From NCBI GenBank assembly GCA_963664245.1, contig OY760934.1:1612001-1676000 (forward strand): 64,000 nt of DNA, read 5' to 3'. Positions within the stretch are counted from its first letter, which is position 1. Each line of letters begins with the position of its first letter. The translations under genes were made by a program, and so were the position numbers. The notes below the pieces were generated by a model that saw only the letters and a program-made list of their open reading frames with translations, did no database searches and was not told the origin of the DNA. Source of the stretch: GCA-2711565 sp963664245. Lineage in GTDB: Bacteria; Bacteroidota; Bacteroidia; Bacteroidales; GCA-2711565. Positions 37,153-45,594 of this stretch are shown here, in pieces.

Positions 37153-38832
37153 ATGTTAGACGATAAAAAAATCATTTTTTCGATGGTGGGGGTAAGCAAA
37201 ATTTATCCGCCATCCAAACAGGTACTCAAAGATATTTACCTCTCTTTTTTCTACGGAGCCAAAATCGGCATCATCGGTTTAAACGGTTCGGGAAAATCAA
37301 GCTTATTAAAAATCATCGCCGGGGTTGATAAATCTTTCAACGGCGAAGTTGTTTTCTCGCCCGGCTACCGCGTTGGATATCTTGAACAGGAACCGCAACT
37401 GGACGATTCGAAAACGGTAAAAGAAATTGTTCAGGAAGGCGTTCAGGAGGTTGTTGATTTGCTTAAAAGATACGAAGAAGTTAACTTGAAATTTGCCGAA
37501 CCCATGAGCGACGACGAGATGAACAAACTCATTGAAGAGCAAGGCAAACTCACCGAGCTGATTGAACAAAAAGATGCCTGGGAACTCGACTCCAAACTGG
37601 AGCGCGCCATGGATGCCCTGCGTTGCCCCGAGGGAGATATGCCCGTTAAAAACCTGTCGGGAGGCGAACGCCGCCGGGTGGCTTTGTGCCGTTTGTTGTT
37701 GTCCGAACCGGAAATATTGCTACTGGATGAGCCCACCAACCACCTCGATGCCGAGTCGATAGAATGGCTCGAAATCCATTTAAAAAATTATAAAGGAACC
37801 GTGATTGCCGTAACCCACGACCGTTACTTCCTCGACAACGTAGCTGGATGGATACTCGAACTGGACCGTGGCGAAGGCATTCCCTGGAAAGGAAATTATA
37901 CTTCCTGGCTGGAGCAAAAAAGCAAGCGTTTGGAAATGGAAGAAAAATCGGCCAGCAAACGCCGCAAAACCCTGGAGCGTGAGCTCGAATGGGTTCGGAT
38001 GGCACCAAAGGCCCGCCATGCCAAATCAAAAGCACGTTTGAGTTCGTACGAAAAAATGATGAACGAAGACGTGAAAGAAAAAGAAGAAAAATTGGAAATT
38101 TTTATCCCCAACGGCCCGCGTTTAGGAAATTCCGTAATCGAGGCCCAAGGTATTTCCAAAGCTTACGGCGATAAATTGTTGTTCGAAGATTTGAACTTCA
38201 CCCTCCCCCCTGCCGGGATTGTCGGGGTAATTGGCCCCAACGGTGCCGGAAAAACCACTCTCTTCCGCATGATTATGGGCATGGAAACGCCAGACAAAGG
38301 CGATTTTAAAGTGGGCGAAACCGTGAAGGTCGGGTATGTCGATCAGTCGCACGAAGAAATTGACCCCGAGAAAAATGTATGGGAAATTATTTCCGGGGGA
38401 AACGAAAATATTCAACTGGCGAACCGGGTGATGAACTCCAGGGCCTACGTGAGCCGTTTCAATTTCAGTGGCCAGGATCAGGGCAAAAAAGCCGGGGTGC
38501 TTTCGGGGGGCGAACGCAACCGCATGCACCTGGCCATGACACTCCGCCAGGAAGCCAACGTATTGCTGCTGGATGAGCCCACCAACGACATTGACGTGAA
38601 CACCCTGCGTGCGCTGGAAGAAGGTCTCGAAAATTTTGCCGGTTGTGCCGTGGTCATTTCCCACGACCGTTGGTTTCTCGACCGGATTGCCACGCACATT
38701 CTGGCTTTTGAAGGAAACTCGCAGGTGTATTTCTTTGAAGGTTCTTACTCCGAGTACGAAGAAAACCGCAAAAAACGCCTGGGCGACGGAGGGCCGAAAC
38801 GCATCAGGTACAAAAAACTAAAAGCAGATTAA
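37153..38832 (+). CDS. ettA: energy-dependent translational throttle protein EttA (ABC-F)
   Basis: A 559-residue protein with two ABC ATPase cassettes and no membrane domain. Walker A motifs are GLNGSGKSS and GPNGAGKTT, signatures LSGGERRR and LSGGERNR, and Walker B LLLDEPTNH and LLLDEPTND, each followed by a His switch (VTHDR, ISHDR). A charged linker of about 80 residues (about 245-325) joins the cassettes. Length and linker fit EttA, which binds the ribosomal E site and gates translation according to the ATP/ADP ratio. Its stop codon overlaps the start of ogt by one base. Confidence 0.96.
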   Translation: MLDDKKIIFSMVGVSKIYPPSKQVLKDIYLSFFYGAKIGIIGLNGSGKSSLLKIIAGVDKSFNGEVVFSPGYRVGYLEQEPQLDDSKTVKEIVQEGVQEVVDLLKRYEEVNLKFAEPMSDDEMNKLIEEQGKLTELIEQKDAWELDSKLERAMDALRCPEGDMPVKNLSGGERRRVALCRLLLSEPEILLLDEPTNHLDAESIEWLEIHLKNYKGTVIAVTHDRYFLDNVAGWILELDRGEGIPWKGNYTSWLEQKSKRLEMEEKSASKRRKTLERELEWVRMAPKARHAKSKARLSSYEKMMNEDVKEKEEKLEIFIPNGPRLGNSVIEAQGISKAYGDKLLFEDLNFTLPPAGIVGVIGPNGAGKTTLFRMIMGMETPDKGDFKVGETVKVGYVDQSHEEIDPEKNVWEIISGGNENIQLANRVMNSRAYVSRFNFSGQDQGKKAGVLSGGERNRMHLAMTLRQEANVLLLDEPTNDIDVNTLRALEEGLENFAGCAVVISHDRWFLDRIATHILAFEGNSQVYFFEGSYSEYEENRKKRLGDGGPKRIRYKKLKAD

Positions 38833-39314
38833 TGGCTAAACTTTTTCGGGCATATTACGATTCTCCGGTCGGGATTCTTGAATTGACTTCCACAGAAAAA
38901 GGATTGTGTGGTTTGTATTTTATGGAACACAAATCTTTGCCCGAAAATCCAAACGACATTTTACAAAAAACAGCCGGGCAGCTGGATAAATATTTCAACG
39001 GGAGCCGCAAAAAATTTAACCTTCCATTGGATATACAGGGAACCGATTTTCAGAAAAGGGTTTGGGATGAATTGTTGAAAATCCCCTTTGGTTCAACCAA
39101 AAGTTATATGAGTATCGCTTTGTCTTTGAAAAACCCAAAAGCGATCCGGGCGGTAGGTACGGCCAACGGGAAAAACAAAATCTCCATCATCATCCCCTGC
39201 CACCGGGTAATTGGAAGCGATGGAAGCCTGACCGGTTTTGGCGGCGGATTGCCCCGTAAAAAATGGTTGCTGGAGCATGAAGCAAAATATGTTCAGGGAA
39301 ATTTGTTTGAATGA
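38832..39314 (+). CDS. ogt: methylated-DNA--protein-cysteine methyltransferase
   Basis: A 160-residue suicide repair enzyme that takes methyl groups from O6-methylguanine onto Cys123 in IIPCHRVIG. The DNA-binding helix-turn-helix (QKRVWDELLKIPFGSTKSY, AVGTANGKN) and the C-terminal LTGFGGGLPRKKWLLEHE are typical. There is no Ada-type N-terminal regulatory domain. Its ATG shares a base with the ettA stop (TAATG), so translation is coupled. Confidence 0.96.
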   Translation: MAKLFRAYYDSPVGILELTSTEKGLCGLYFMEHKSLPENPNDILQKTAGQLDKYFNGSRKKFNLPLDIQGTDFQKRVWDELLKIPFGSTKSYMSIALSLKNPKAIRAVGTANGKNKISIIIPCHRVIGSDGSLTGFGGGLPRKKWLLEHEAKYVQGNLFE

Positions 39315-39339
39315 TGATTTATGATTAAAAATTCACTTA

Positions 39340-39999
39340 ATGAAAACGCTTAAATTATTTTTTATAATACTGTTTTTAATCCCGATTTCTATCAAAGGAT
39401 TTACTAAAGAAATTAAAGGTCCAGGGATTATAAAATTTGAATGTTACAATACTCCTACGATAAGCTTCTATGAAACTATCGATTCTAAAAACCCTATTCA
39501 TTCTATTGAAATTTATAATGACCAAAAATTAAATGGGTTAGAAATAAAAACTACTGAAAAAAACACATTGAATTGGCTAAAGCCTCTACACAAGGATTTA
39601 GATTATGACATTCTTCATTTTCAATGCTCTCAAATTAAAGGAAATTGGTATCAGATTGTAGTAAATGAAGAGACAAATCTTAAGTATTGGATCAAAAAAA
39701 GTAATGATTTTGTTTATGTAGCTTGGGAAAAATATATTTTAGACAATTTTGGGATATTTCCAATTGATCCGGAAAATAATCCAATCTTAATTGAACCTGA
39801 TGAAAAATCAGAAAAAACTAAAACCCAACCTATAAACTATTTAATTGCTACAGAAACACATGGAGATTGGCTAAAAGTCAAATTTGATTTTGAATTTTGT
39901 GAAGATGAAAAAATTTTAAAAGAAAATGAAAACTTTGAAGGATTTATTCATTGGAAAAAAGGAACTAAACTTTTAATTAAATATTATCTACTACTCTAA
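39340..39999 (+). CDS. exported hypothetical protein with SH3-like segments
   Basis: A 219-residue protein with a signal peptide (about 1-21) and no named family that I can recognise. Two segments resemble halves of bacterial SH3 domains: GNWYQIVVNEETNLKYWIK (about 107-125) and GDWLKVKFDFEFCED with EGFIHWKKG (about 175-213), both with the W-x(Q/K)(V/I) strand followed by a Trp-containing strand. It is clearly more AT-rich than ettA and ogt upstream. The wbuC-like gene starts 4 bp after its stop, so it is in an operon, but function cannot be inferred. Confidence 0.65.
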   Translation: MKTLKLFFIILFLIPISIKGFTKEIKGPGIIKFECYNTPTISFYETIDSKNPIHSIEIYNDQKLNGLEIKTTEKNTLNWLKPLHKDLDYDILHFQCSQIKGNWYQIVVNEETNLKYWIKKSNDFVYVAWEKYILDNFGIFPIDPENNPILIEPDEKSEKTKTQPINYLIATETHGDWLKVKFDFEFCEDEKILKENENFEGFIHWKKGTKLLIKYYLLL

Positions 40000-40003
40000 A
40001 GAT

Positions 40004-40477
40004 ATGATTAAAATCGACAAAACCCTTATCGATCCATTACTCAAAGCCGGGGGGGAATCTCCACGGAAAAGAAAAAATTACAATTTCCACCCGGAGGCTT
40101 CCGATCCCATGCACCGCATGTTGCACGCTTCCAATACCGGCACTTACGTGCAGCCACACAAACACGAAAACCCCGATAAAACTGAGGCTTTCGTCATATT
40201 AAAAGGGAAAGTGGTGGTGATTGAATTTGACGACGAAGGAAACATTACCGATCACATTATCATGCAAGCCGACAGCGAAAATTATGGCGTTGAACTGCCG
40301 CCCCGCGTCTGGCACATGCTGATTACCCTGGAAGACAACAGCCTGTTTTACGAAGTAAAAAACGGTCCCTGGAAGCCTTCGGACGATAAGTTTTTCGCGC
40401 CCTGGGCACCCAAAGAAGGCGAAGAAGGCTGCCAAGCATACAATGAAAAAATACTGAAACAACTTCAACTTTTATAA
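40004..40477 (+). CDS. WbuC family cupin metalloprotein
   Basis: A 157-residue cupin. The WbuC-type N-terminus ends in SPRKRKNYNFHP, followed by HRMLHASNTGTYVQPHKHEN, which supplies the metal-binding His pair and Glu, and ELPPRVWHML with the last His. WbuC proteins lie in O-antigen clusters of some enterobacteria, but here the neighbours are unrelated. The reaction is unknown. Confidence 0.85.
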   Translation: MIKIDKTLIDPLLKAGGESPRKRKNYNFHPEASDPMHRMLHASNTGTYVQPHKHENPDKTEAFVILKGKVVVIEFDDEGNITDHIIMQADSENYGVELPPRVWHMLITLEDNSLFYEVKNGPWKPSDDKFFAPWAPKEGEEGCQAYNEKILKQLQLL

Positions 40478-40492
40478 AAGCCGAAATCTTGC

Positions 40493-40500
40493 TACTTTTG
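40493..40500 (+). promoter_or_regulatory. candidate -7 element for hisS
   Basis: TACTTTTG matches TAnnTTTG, 24 bp before the hisS ATG. Confidence 0.4.
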
Positions 40501-40523
40501 CAATTCGTTTAAAAATATTGAAA

Positions 40524-41885
40524 ATGGCACAAAAACCAAGCATCCCAAAAGGAACCCGCGATTTTTCGCCCACCGAGATGACCCGTCGCAATTACATCTT
40601 CGATACCATCAAAGAAGTATTTAAATTGTACGGCTACCAACCCATTGAAACCCCTTCGATGGAAAACCTTTCCACCCTAATGGGAAAATATGGCGAAGAA
40701 GGCGACAAATTATTGTTTAAAGTATTGAATTCGGGGGATTTTTTGAGTAAAATTCCGGAGGATGAATTTGAAGATTCCGAATCGGCCCGTTTTGCAAGTT
40801 TGATTTGCGAAAAAGGCTTGCGCTATGACCTCACCGTTCCTTTTGCCCGCTACGTTGTACAACATCGTAACGAGATTTCGTTTCCGTTTAAACGCTACCA
40901 GATTCAACCGGTTTGGCGTGCCGACCGTCCCCAAAAAGGTCGCTACCGCGAGTTTTACCAATGCGACGTGGACGTAATCGGGAGCGATTCATTGCTGAAT
41001 GAAGTGGAGCTGATCCAAATTATTGAGGACGTTTTTAAACGGCTGAAAATAAAAACAGAAATCAAGCTGAATAACCGGAAAATCCTGGCCGGAATTGCCG
41101 AAGTGATCGGACAACCAGACAAGATTGTTGACATCACCGTAGCCATCGACAAGCTGGACAAAATCGGTCTGGAAAAAGTAAATGAAGAATTGCAGTCTAA
41201 AGATATTCCGCAGGAAGCCATCGATAAACTTCAACCGATTATTTTGCTGGAAGGAACACTAAACGATAAATTTGAGAAACTGAGCGCAATCCTGAAAAAT
41301 TCTGAAATCGGCATGAAAGGGATTGAAGAATCTAAAACTGTGATAGCACACCTGGAACGGTTGAACATAGAAACTCCCTGGGATTTAGATTTAACCCTTG
41401 CCCGCGGACTGAATTATTACACCGGAGCCATCATCGAGGTAAAAGCAGCCGATGTTAAAATTGGCAGTATTTGCGGGGGTGGCCGTTACGACGATTTAAC
41501 AGGGATTTTTGGCTTACCCGATGTTTCGGGCGTTGGAATTTCGTTTGGTGCCGACCGCATTTACGATGTGCTGAACGAACTCGACCAGTTCCCGGCCAAC
41601 GAACAATTTTCGACCAAGCTGATGTTTGTGAACTTTGGCGAAGCCGAAGCCAACCACTGCATGAAACTCATCGCGGAAATCCGTAAAAACAATATTTCTG
41701 CCGAGCTTTTCCCCGAAGCTGCAAAAATGAAAAAACAAATGACCTACGCTAACAACAAAGGCATTTCGTATGTGGCACTGATTGGCGAAGCGGAAATTAC
41801 CGGAGGTTTCATTACCTTGAAAAACATGCACTCGGGCGAACAAAAACAAATCCGCCTGGAAGAATTAATTAAAGAACTTAGTTAA
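40524..41885 (+). CDS. hisS: histidyl-tRNA synthetase
   Basis: A 453-residue class II aminoacyl-tRNA synthetase charging tRNA-His. The ATG at 40524 (MAQKPSIPKGTRDFSP) is the natural start. Motif 2 (RADRPQKGRYREFYQCDVDVIG), the histidine-specific LARGLNYYTGAIIEV and motif 3 (GGRYDDLTGIFG, GISFGADRI) are present, followed by the anticodon-binding domain (about 360-453). It has its own promoter and terminators. Confidence 0.97.
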   Translation: MAQKPSIPKGTRDFSPTEMTRRNYIFDTIKEVFKLYGYQPIETPSMENLSTLMGKYGEEGDKLLFKVLNSGDFLSKIPEDEFEDSESARFASLICEKGLRYDLTVPFARYVVQHRNEISFPFKRYQIQPVWRADRPQKGRYREFYQCDVDVIGSDSLLNEVELIQIIEDVFKRLKIKTEIKLNNRKILAGIAEVIGQPDKIVDITVAIDKLDKIGLEKVNEELQSKDIPQEAIDKLQPIILLEGTLNDKFEKLSAILKNSEIGMKGIEESKTVIAHLERLNIETPWDLDLTLARGLNYYTGAIIEVKAADVKIGSICGGGRYDDLTGIFGLPDVSGVGISFGADRIYDVLNELDQFPANEQFSTKLMFVNFGEAEANHCMKLIAEIRKNNISAELFPEAAKMKKQMTYANNKGISYVALIGEAEITGGFITLKNMHSGEQKQIRLEELIKELS

Positions 41886-41890
41886 AAACA

Positions 41891-41937
41891 AACCCTGCGA
41901 GGGTTTAAAATCTTCGCAGGGTTCAGGATATTTTTTT
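41891..41937 (+). terminator. intrinsic terminator after hisS
   Basis: AACCCTGCGA and TCGCAGGGTT form a perfect 10-bp stem around a loop of about 13 nt, followed after a few bases by a run of T. Confidence 0.8.
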
Positions 41938-41939
41938 TT

Positions 41940-41968
41940 AAACCCACAAGCTAAATTGTGGGTTTTTC
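41940..41968 (+). terminator. second hairpin overlapping the aldolase 3' end
   Basis: AAACCCACAA and TTGTGGGTTT (perfect 10 bp, 5-nt loop) followed by T on the plus strand. It covers the last codons and stop of the convergent aldolase gene and could back up the hisS terminator. Confidence 0.6.
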
Positions 41969-42940
41969 TATGTTAAATTTCTCTTTCAATTCCTGAATCT
42001 GGTCATCGTTTAAAGGATTGATCCGTCCCATTTTATTGGCATAATTAATCACCCTTGCCGAAAAATCAAGCACTTCCATACGGTCGTACAAAGCATACAA
42101 ACTTTTGGCCCTGATTTTTGCGGTTCGGTTCTCACCAATAATAAGCGAAGAAAACAGATCGTCCTTAAATTTGGGTTCACCCAAAATAAGATAGCTCTCT
42201 GGAATGATGCGGCTCAACAAATCCAAATCGTTTTTTATTAAATGATAAAACGAACGCAACTCAAGTTCGGCAAGAAATCCTGCCTTATTTTCTTGAATGT
42301 TGATTTTATTGGGGTTCAAAAAATGCCTGGCACGTTTCTCATAAAAGGCTACGGATTGGTCATTTTCTTCATCAAAAGAACCCAAAGCCGGAATTTCTAA
42401 TTCAAAATGATCCCCGATTTTTTCATTCAGCAGCTTTATTTTTTGCACCGCTTCTTCCATCGATTCTCCCACGGCAATCACCCCGTGGTTTTGCATAATG
42501 GCCACCCCGGAATCTCCATCCAAAGCATCCACAATATTTTGCCCCAATTCGTCGCTACCGGGAATGGCATAATCGGCAAAGCCACAATCGTATTCTTCAA
42601 TAATTTTGAAAAAAGTATAACAAGGCCTGAGCACACTCAAGGCCACCAGCGCGGGAGGATGAAGATGGCAAACAGCCCTTACCCCGGGAAAGTTTTTATA
42701 AATTTCGAGATGGAAAGGAGCCTCCATGCTGGCACGATTTTGGTTAAGCGCATTGCCTTCAGCATCAAGAAGGGCAAAATCTTCCGCGTTCAAAAATCCT
42801 TTATCAATTTGCGAAGGGGAAATCCAGATATTTCCATCCAGCTCGCGGCAAGAAATATTCCCGCCCGAAGCCGTGCTTAATCCTTCACGGTAAAGCTGAC
42901 GGATGCAGTTTTTTAGTACTTCTGCCTGAGATAAATCCAT
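41951..42940 (-). CDS. class II aldolase/adducin family protein
   Basis: A 329-residue protein. The N-terminal 210 residues are a class II aldolase/adducin domain: ASGGNISCRE near residue 25, zinc-ligand histidines in VCHLHPPAL, and NHGVIAVGESMEEAV. Family members cleave sugar phosphates such as fuculose- or ribulose-phosphate. The C-terminal 120 residues (about 210-329) are an additional mostly helical domain that short aldolases lack. The substrate is unknown. The gene starts on the last base of the upstream thioredoxin-like gene. Confidence 0.85.
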   Translation of the reverse strand: MDLSQAEVLKNCIRQLYREGLSTASGGNISCRELDGNIWISPSQIDKGFLNAEDFALLDAEGNALNQNRASMEAPFHLEIYKNFPGVRAVCHLHPPALVALSVLRPCYTFFKIIEEYDCGFADYAIPGSDELGQNIVDALDGDSGVAIMQNHGVIAVGESMEEAVQKIKLLNEKIGDHFELEIPALGSFDEENDQSVAFYEKRARHFLNPNKINIQENKAGFLAELELRSFYHLIKNDLDLLSRIIPESYLILGEPKFKDDLFSSLIIGENRTAKIRAKSLYALYDRMEVLDFSARVINYANKMGRINPLNDDQIQELKEKFNIEKPTI

Positions 42941-43266
42941 TAGTCAAAAATCATTTTATAATAACGGTCAATGCTTTCTTCCAGCTCATCCACCGAAATG
43001 TATTTGCTGAACCGGCGGGTTTCTTTCCCGTCAAAAAACAGGAGAATGGTCGGGCTGGCGAACACGGAAAATTGGGCTGATATTTCGGGCGAACCTTCGG
43101 CATCAATCAATTCCATTTTCATTTTGGGGAATTTTCTCTCCAGCAAATCAAACACTTTGGGGCGCAAGCTGATGCAAGGGGCACAGCGATCCGTTGAGAA
43201 ATAAAGCAAAACGGCTTCATTGTCTGAAATAAGGGATTTTATATCTTCCATTTTTAAACTCATCAA
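42940..43266 (-). CDS. thioredoxin-like protein with CAPC active site
   Basis: A 108-residue cytoplasmic thioredoxin fold without a signal peptide. The redox site is CAPC (STDRCAPCISLRP) in place of the usual WCGPC, the cis-Pro is in FASPTILLFFDG, and the terminal helix is normal. The N-terminal Met is uncertain (three candidates within six codons). It overlaps the aldolase start by one base. Reductase or bacilliredoxin-like activity is possible; partners are unknown. Confidence 0.85.
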   Translation of the reverse strand: MMSLKMEDIKSLISDNEAVLLYFSTDRCAPCISLRPKVFDLLERKFPKMKMELIDAEGSPEISAQFSVFASPTILLFFDGKETRRFSKYISVDELEESIDRYYKMIFD

Positions 43267-43353
43267 TCGGGTTTTTTACAAAATAACACATTATTTTCCT
43301 ACCCCCATTCAAATTATTATAATTACATTTATTTCAATAAATCACTAAAACAG

Positions 43354-43800
43354 ATGAAGAATTTCCTTTTAATCATTTCTATAATCCTATCATACAGTTT
43401 GCCAGCTCAAGTTAATGAAGATTCAAACTATTTGAAAAAATTCTGGGAGAATAAAATCAAACCAATTATTGAAAACAACAAAGAAACTGTAATAAACTAT
43501 ATTGATTTCCCATTGCTAGGTGATTGGGGACATTTAATAGGAAAAACAGAACCTGTAGAACAATTAGGCGAATCCCATTTTCGAGAAGGATTTGAAAAAT
43601 TATTTAATACGGATATTATTAGAAAGCTCAAAAAACTCAATTATCAAAATTTGAGATCATACATTGATGAATCCGGAAAATCTATCATCTCCATATCAAT
43701 AAACTCTGACGAATTTGATGAACATGAATCAACTTTGCTTCTAATATTTCACAAAATTAGTGGTGAGTATAAATTAAAAAGAATTATGTTCGCTGGTTAA
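43354..43800 (+). CDS. exported hypothetical protein
   Basis: A 148-residue protein with a signal peptide (about 1-19, ending SLPAQ) and a small mixed alpha/beta mature domain (WENKIKPIIENNKETVINYI, ending KLKRIMFAG). It resembles small periplasmic proteins of unknown role and I recognise no domain. It is markedly AT-rich compared with the neighbouring hisS and ammonia-lyase genes, which may reflect recent acquisition or low expression. No operon partner. Confidence 0.65.
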   Translation: MKNFLLIISIILSYSLPAQVNEDSNYLKKFWENKIKPIIENNKETVINYIDFPLLGDWGHLIGKTEPVEQLGESHFREGFEKLFNTDIIRKLKKLNYQNLRSYIDESGKSIISISINSDEFDEHESTLLLIFHKISGEYKLKRIMFAG

Positions 43801-44045
43801 TTATTTATATATTAGCACACTCGTTAAAATAAACGAAATTTAAAATGAACTGGATTTTAAAATTCAAAATAAAAGTTAACCGTACCGCGCTCTGCTAAAT
43901 CTGCGGCCAATCGCTTCTGACTTTTGATTGGCTCACTTGTCAGGATCATTCAAAACATTTCCAGCTTATTTATTTCTTACTCACTTTTTTGAAAGGTTCT
44001 GACCAGGAATACTCATTTACATTATTATTTCTCAAAACAAGACCA

Positions 44046-45563
44046 ATGAAAATACATATCATTAGCCCGGAAAAATTAACTTTTAAAGGCATTTTCAATA
44101 TATTAAAAGAACCGCACCAAATTCAGCTTTCCGACGAATCGAAAAACCGCATCCAAAAATGCCGCGATTACCTGGATAAAAAAATGGAATCGCAGGAAGA
44201 ACCAATTTACGGGATCAACACCGGCTTTGGTTCGTTGTGTGATGTTCAAATTTCGAAAGAAGAATTGAGCACCCTGCAAAGCAATTTGGTAAAATCGCAT
44301 GCCTGCGGATTTGGCGACGAGGTTCCGCCGCAAGTTGTTAAACTGATGCTGATCCTGAAAATCCAGTCGCTTTCTTACGGCCATTCCGGGGTTCAGCTTT
44401 GTACGGTTCAACGTCTGGCCGATTTTTTTAATCACGATATTTTACCCGTAGTTTACCAGCTGGGTTCGTTGGGAGCCTCCGGCGATTTAGCTCCATTGGC
44501 ACACTTGTCTCTTCCTTTGCTCGGACTGGGTGAAGTGTACTACAAAGGCGTGAGAACTTCAACCAAAGAAGTGTATAAAGAATTAGGCTGGGAACCCATC
44601 AGGCTTCGCTCGAAAGAAGGCCTAGCCCTGCTAAACGGGACCCAGTTTATGAGTGCTTACGGAGTTTACAGTCTGCTAAAAACCTTCCGTTTGTCGCAGC
44701 TTTCCGACATTATTGCCAGCCTTTCGTTAGAAGCTTTTGACGGACGTATTGAACCTTTCAACGATTTGGTTCATCAAATCCGTTTCCACAAAGGACAAAT
44801 TGATACAGCCAAGCGCATCCGTAATTTGCTCGAAGGAAGCGAAATTATTAATCAGGCAAAAAAACACGTTCAGGATCCTTATTCATTCCGCTGCATTCCG
44901 CAGGTTCACGGGGCTTCAAAAGACTCGGTGAATTATGTGGCTTATGTTTTCTCTTGCGAAATTAATGCCGTTACCGATAACCCGACGATTTTCCCTGATG
45001 AAGATTTGATTATTTCCGGCGGAAACTTCCACGGGCAACCCTTGGCACTTGCCCTGGATAATTTAGCCATTGCCACGGCCGAACTGGGAAATATTTCGGA
45101 ACGCAGAACCTACCAATTGCTTTCCGGAAAACGAGGATTACCGGCATTTTTGGTGGCAAAACCGGGATTAAATTCAGGCTTTATGATTCCGCAGTATACC
45201 GCTGCATCCATCGTAAACCAAAACAAACAGCTTTGTACTCCATGTTCTGTCGATTCTATCGAATCATCACAGGGACAGGAAGACCACGTGAGCATGGGAG
45301 CCAATGCCGCAACCAAAGCGTTGAGGGTGGTTGAAAACCTGGAACGCATTTTAGCCATCGAATTATTTAACGCGGCACAAGCACTCGAATTCAGGAGACC
45401 TAAAAAGTCGTCGCCTTTTATCGAAGATTTTGTAAAAGCATACCGTGAAAAAGTTGATTTTATCGACAACGACAAAATTATGAATACCGAAATGAACGCC
45501 AGCCTTGAGTTCATTAAAACCATACCGCTCAACATTCCGGATGTTTTACGGGAAGATGTTTAA
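44046..45563 (+). CDS. hutH: histidine ammonia-lyase-like MIO enzyme 1
   Basis: The start at the ATG at 44046 (MKIHIISPEKLTFKG) is preferred to one 19 codons upstream. At 505 residues it has HAL length. Ala144-Ser145-Gly146 in GSLGASGDLAPL form the MIO cofactor. NTGFGSLCD, LVKSHACGFGD and QEDHVSMG match HAL-type active-site segments, including the Glu of QED that distinguishes HAL from PAL/TAL. The reaction is L-histidine to urocanate plus ammonia. No hutU, hutI or formimidoyltransferase gene is adjacent; the neighbour is a second enzyme of the same family. Confidence 0.88.
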   Translation: MKIHIISPEKLTFKGIFNILKEPHQIQLSDESKNRIQKCRDYLDKKMESQEEPIYGINTGFGSLCDVQISKEELSTLQSNLVKSHACGFGDEVPPQVVKLMLILKIQSLSYGHSGVQLCTVQRLADFFNHDILPVVYQLGSLGASGDLAPLAHLSLPLLGLGEVYYKGVRTSTKEVYKELGWEPIRLRSKEGLALLNGTQFMSAYGVYSLLKTFRLSQLSDIIASLSLEAFDGRIEPFNDLVHQIRFHKGQIDTAKRIRNLLEGSEIINQAKKHVQDPYSFRCIPQVHGASKDSVNYVAYVFSCEINAVTDNPTIFPDEDLIISGGNFHGQPLALALDNLAIATAELGNISERRTYQLLSGKRGLPAFLVAKPGLNSGFMIPQYTAASIVNQNKQLCTPCSVDSIESSQGQEDHVSMGANAATKALRVVENLERILAIELFNAAQALEFRRPKKSSPFIEDFVKAYREKVDFIDNDKIMNTEMNASLEFIKTIPLNIPDVLREDV

Positions 45564-45594
45564 AAGAAATAGTATTAACCTAAAATAAAAATTT

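Noticed and set aside
38122..38697. Long open frame on the minus strand inside ettA (191 codons)
   Set aside because: It is antisense to strongly conserved ABC motifs, has no ribosome binding site of its own and its protein resembles nothing; a shadow of the G/C-rich coding strand.
42407..42880. Open frame of 157 codons opposite the class II aldolase gene
   Set aside because: Antisense to the conserved zinc-binding region; no evidence of a separate gene.
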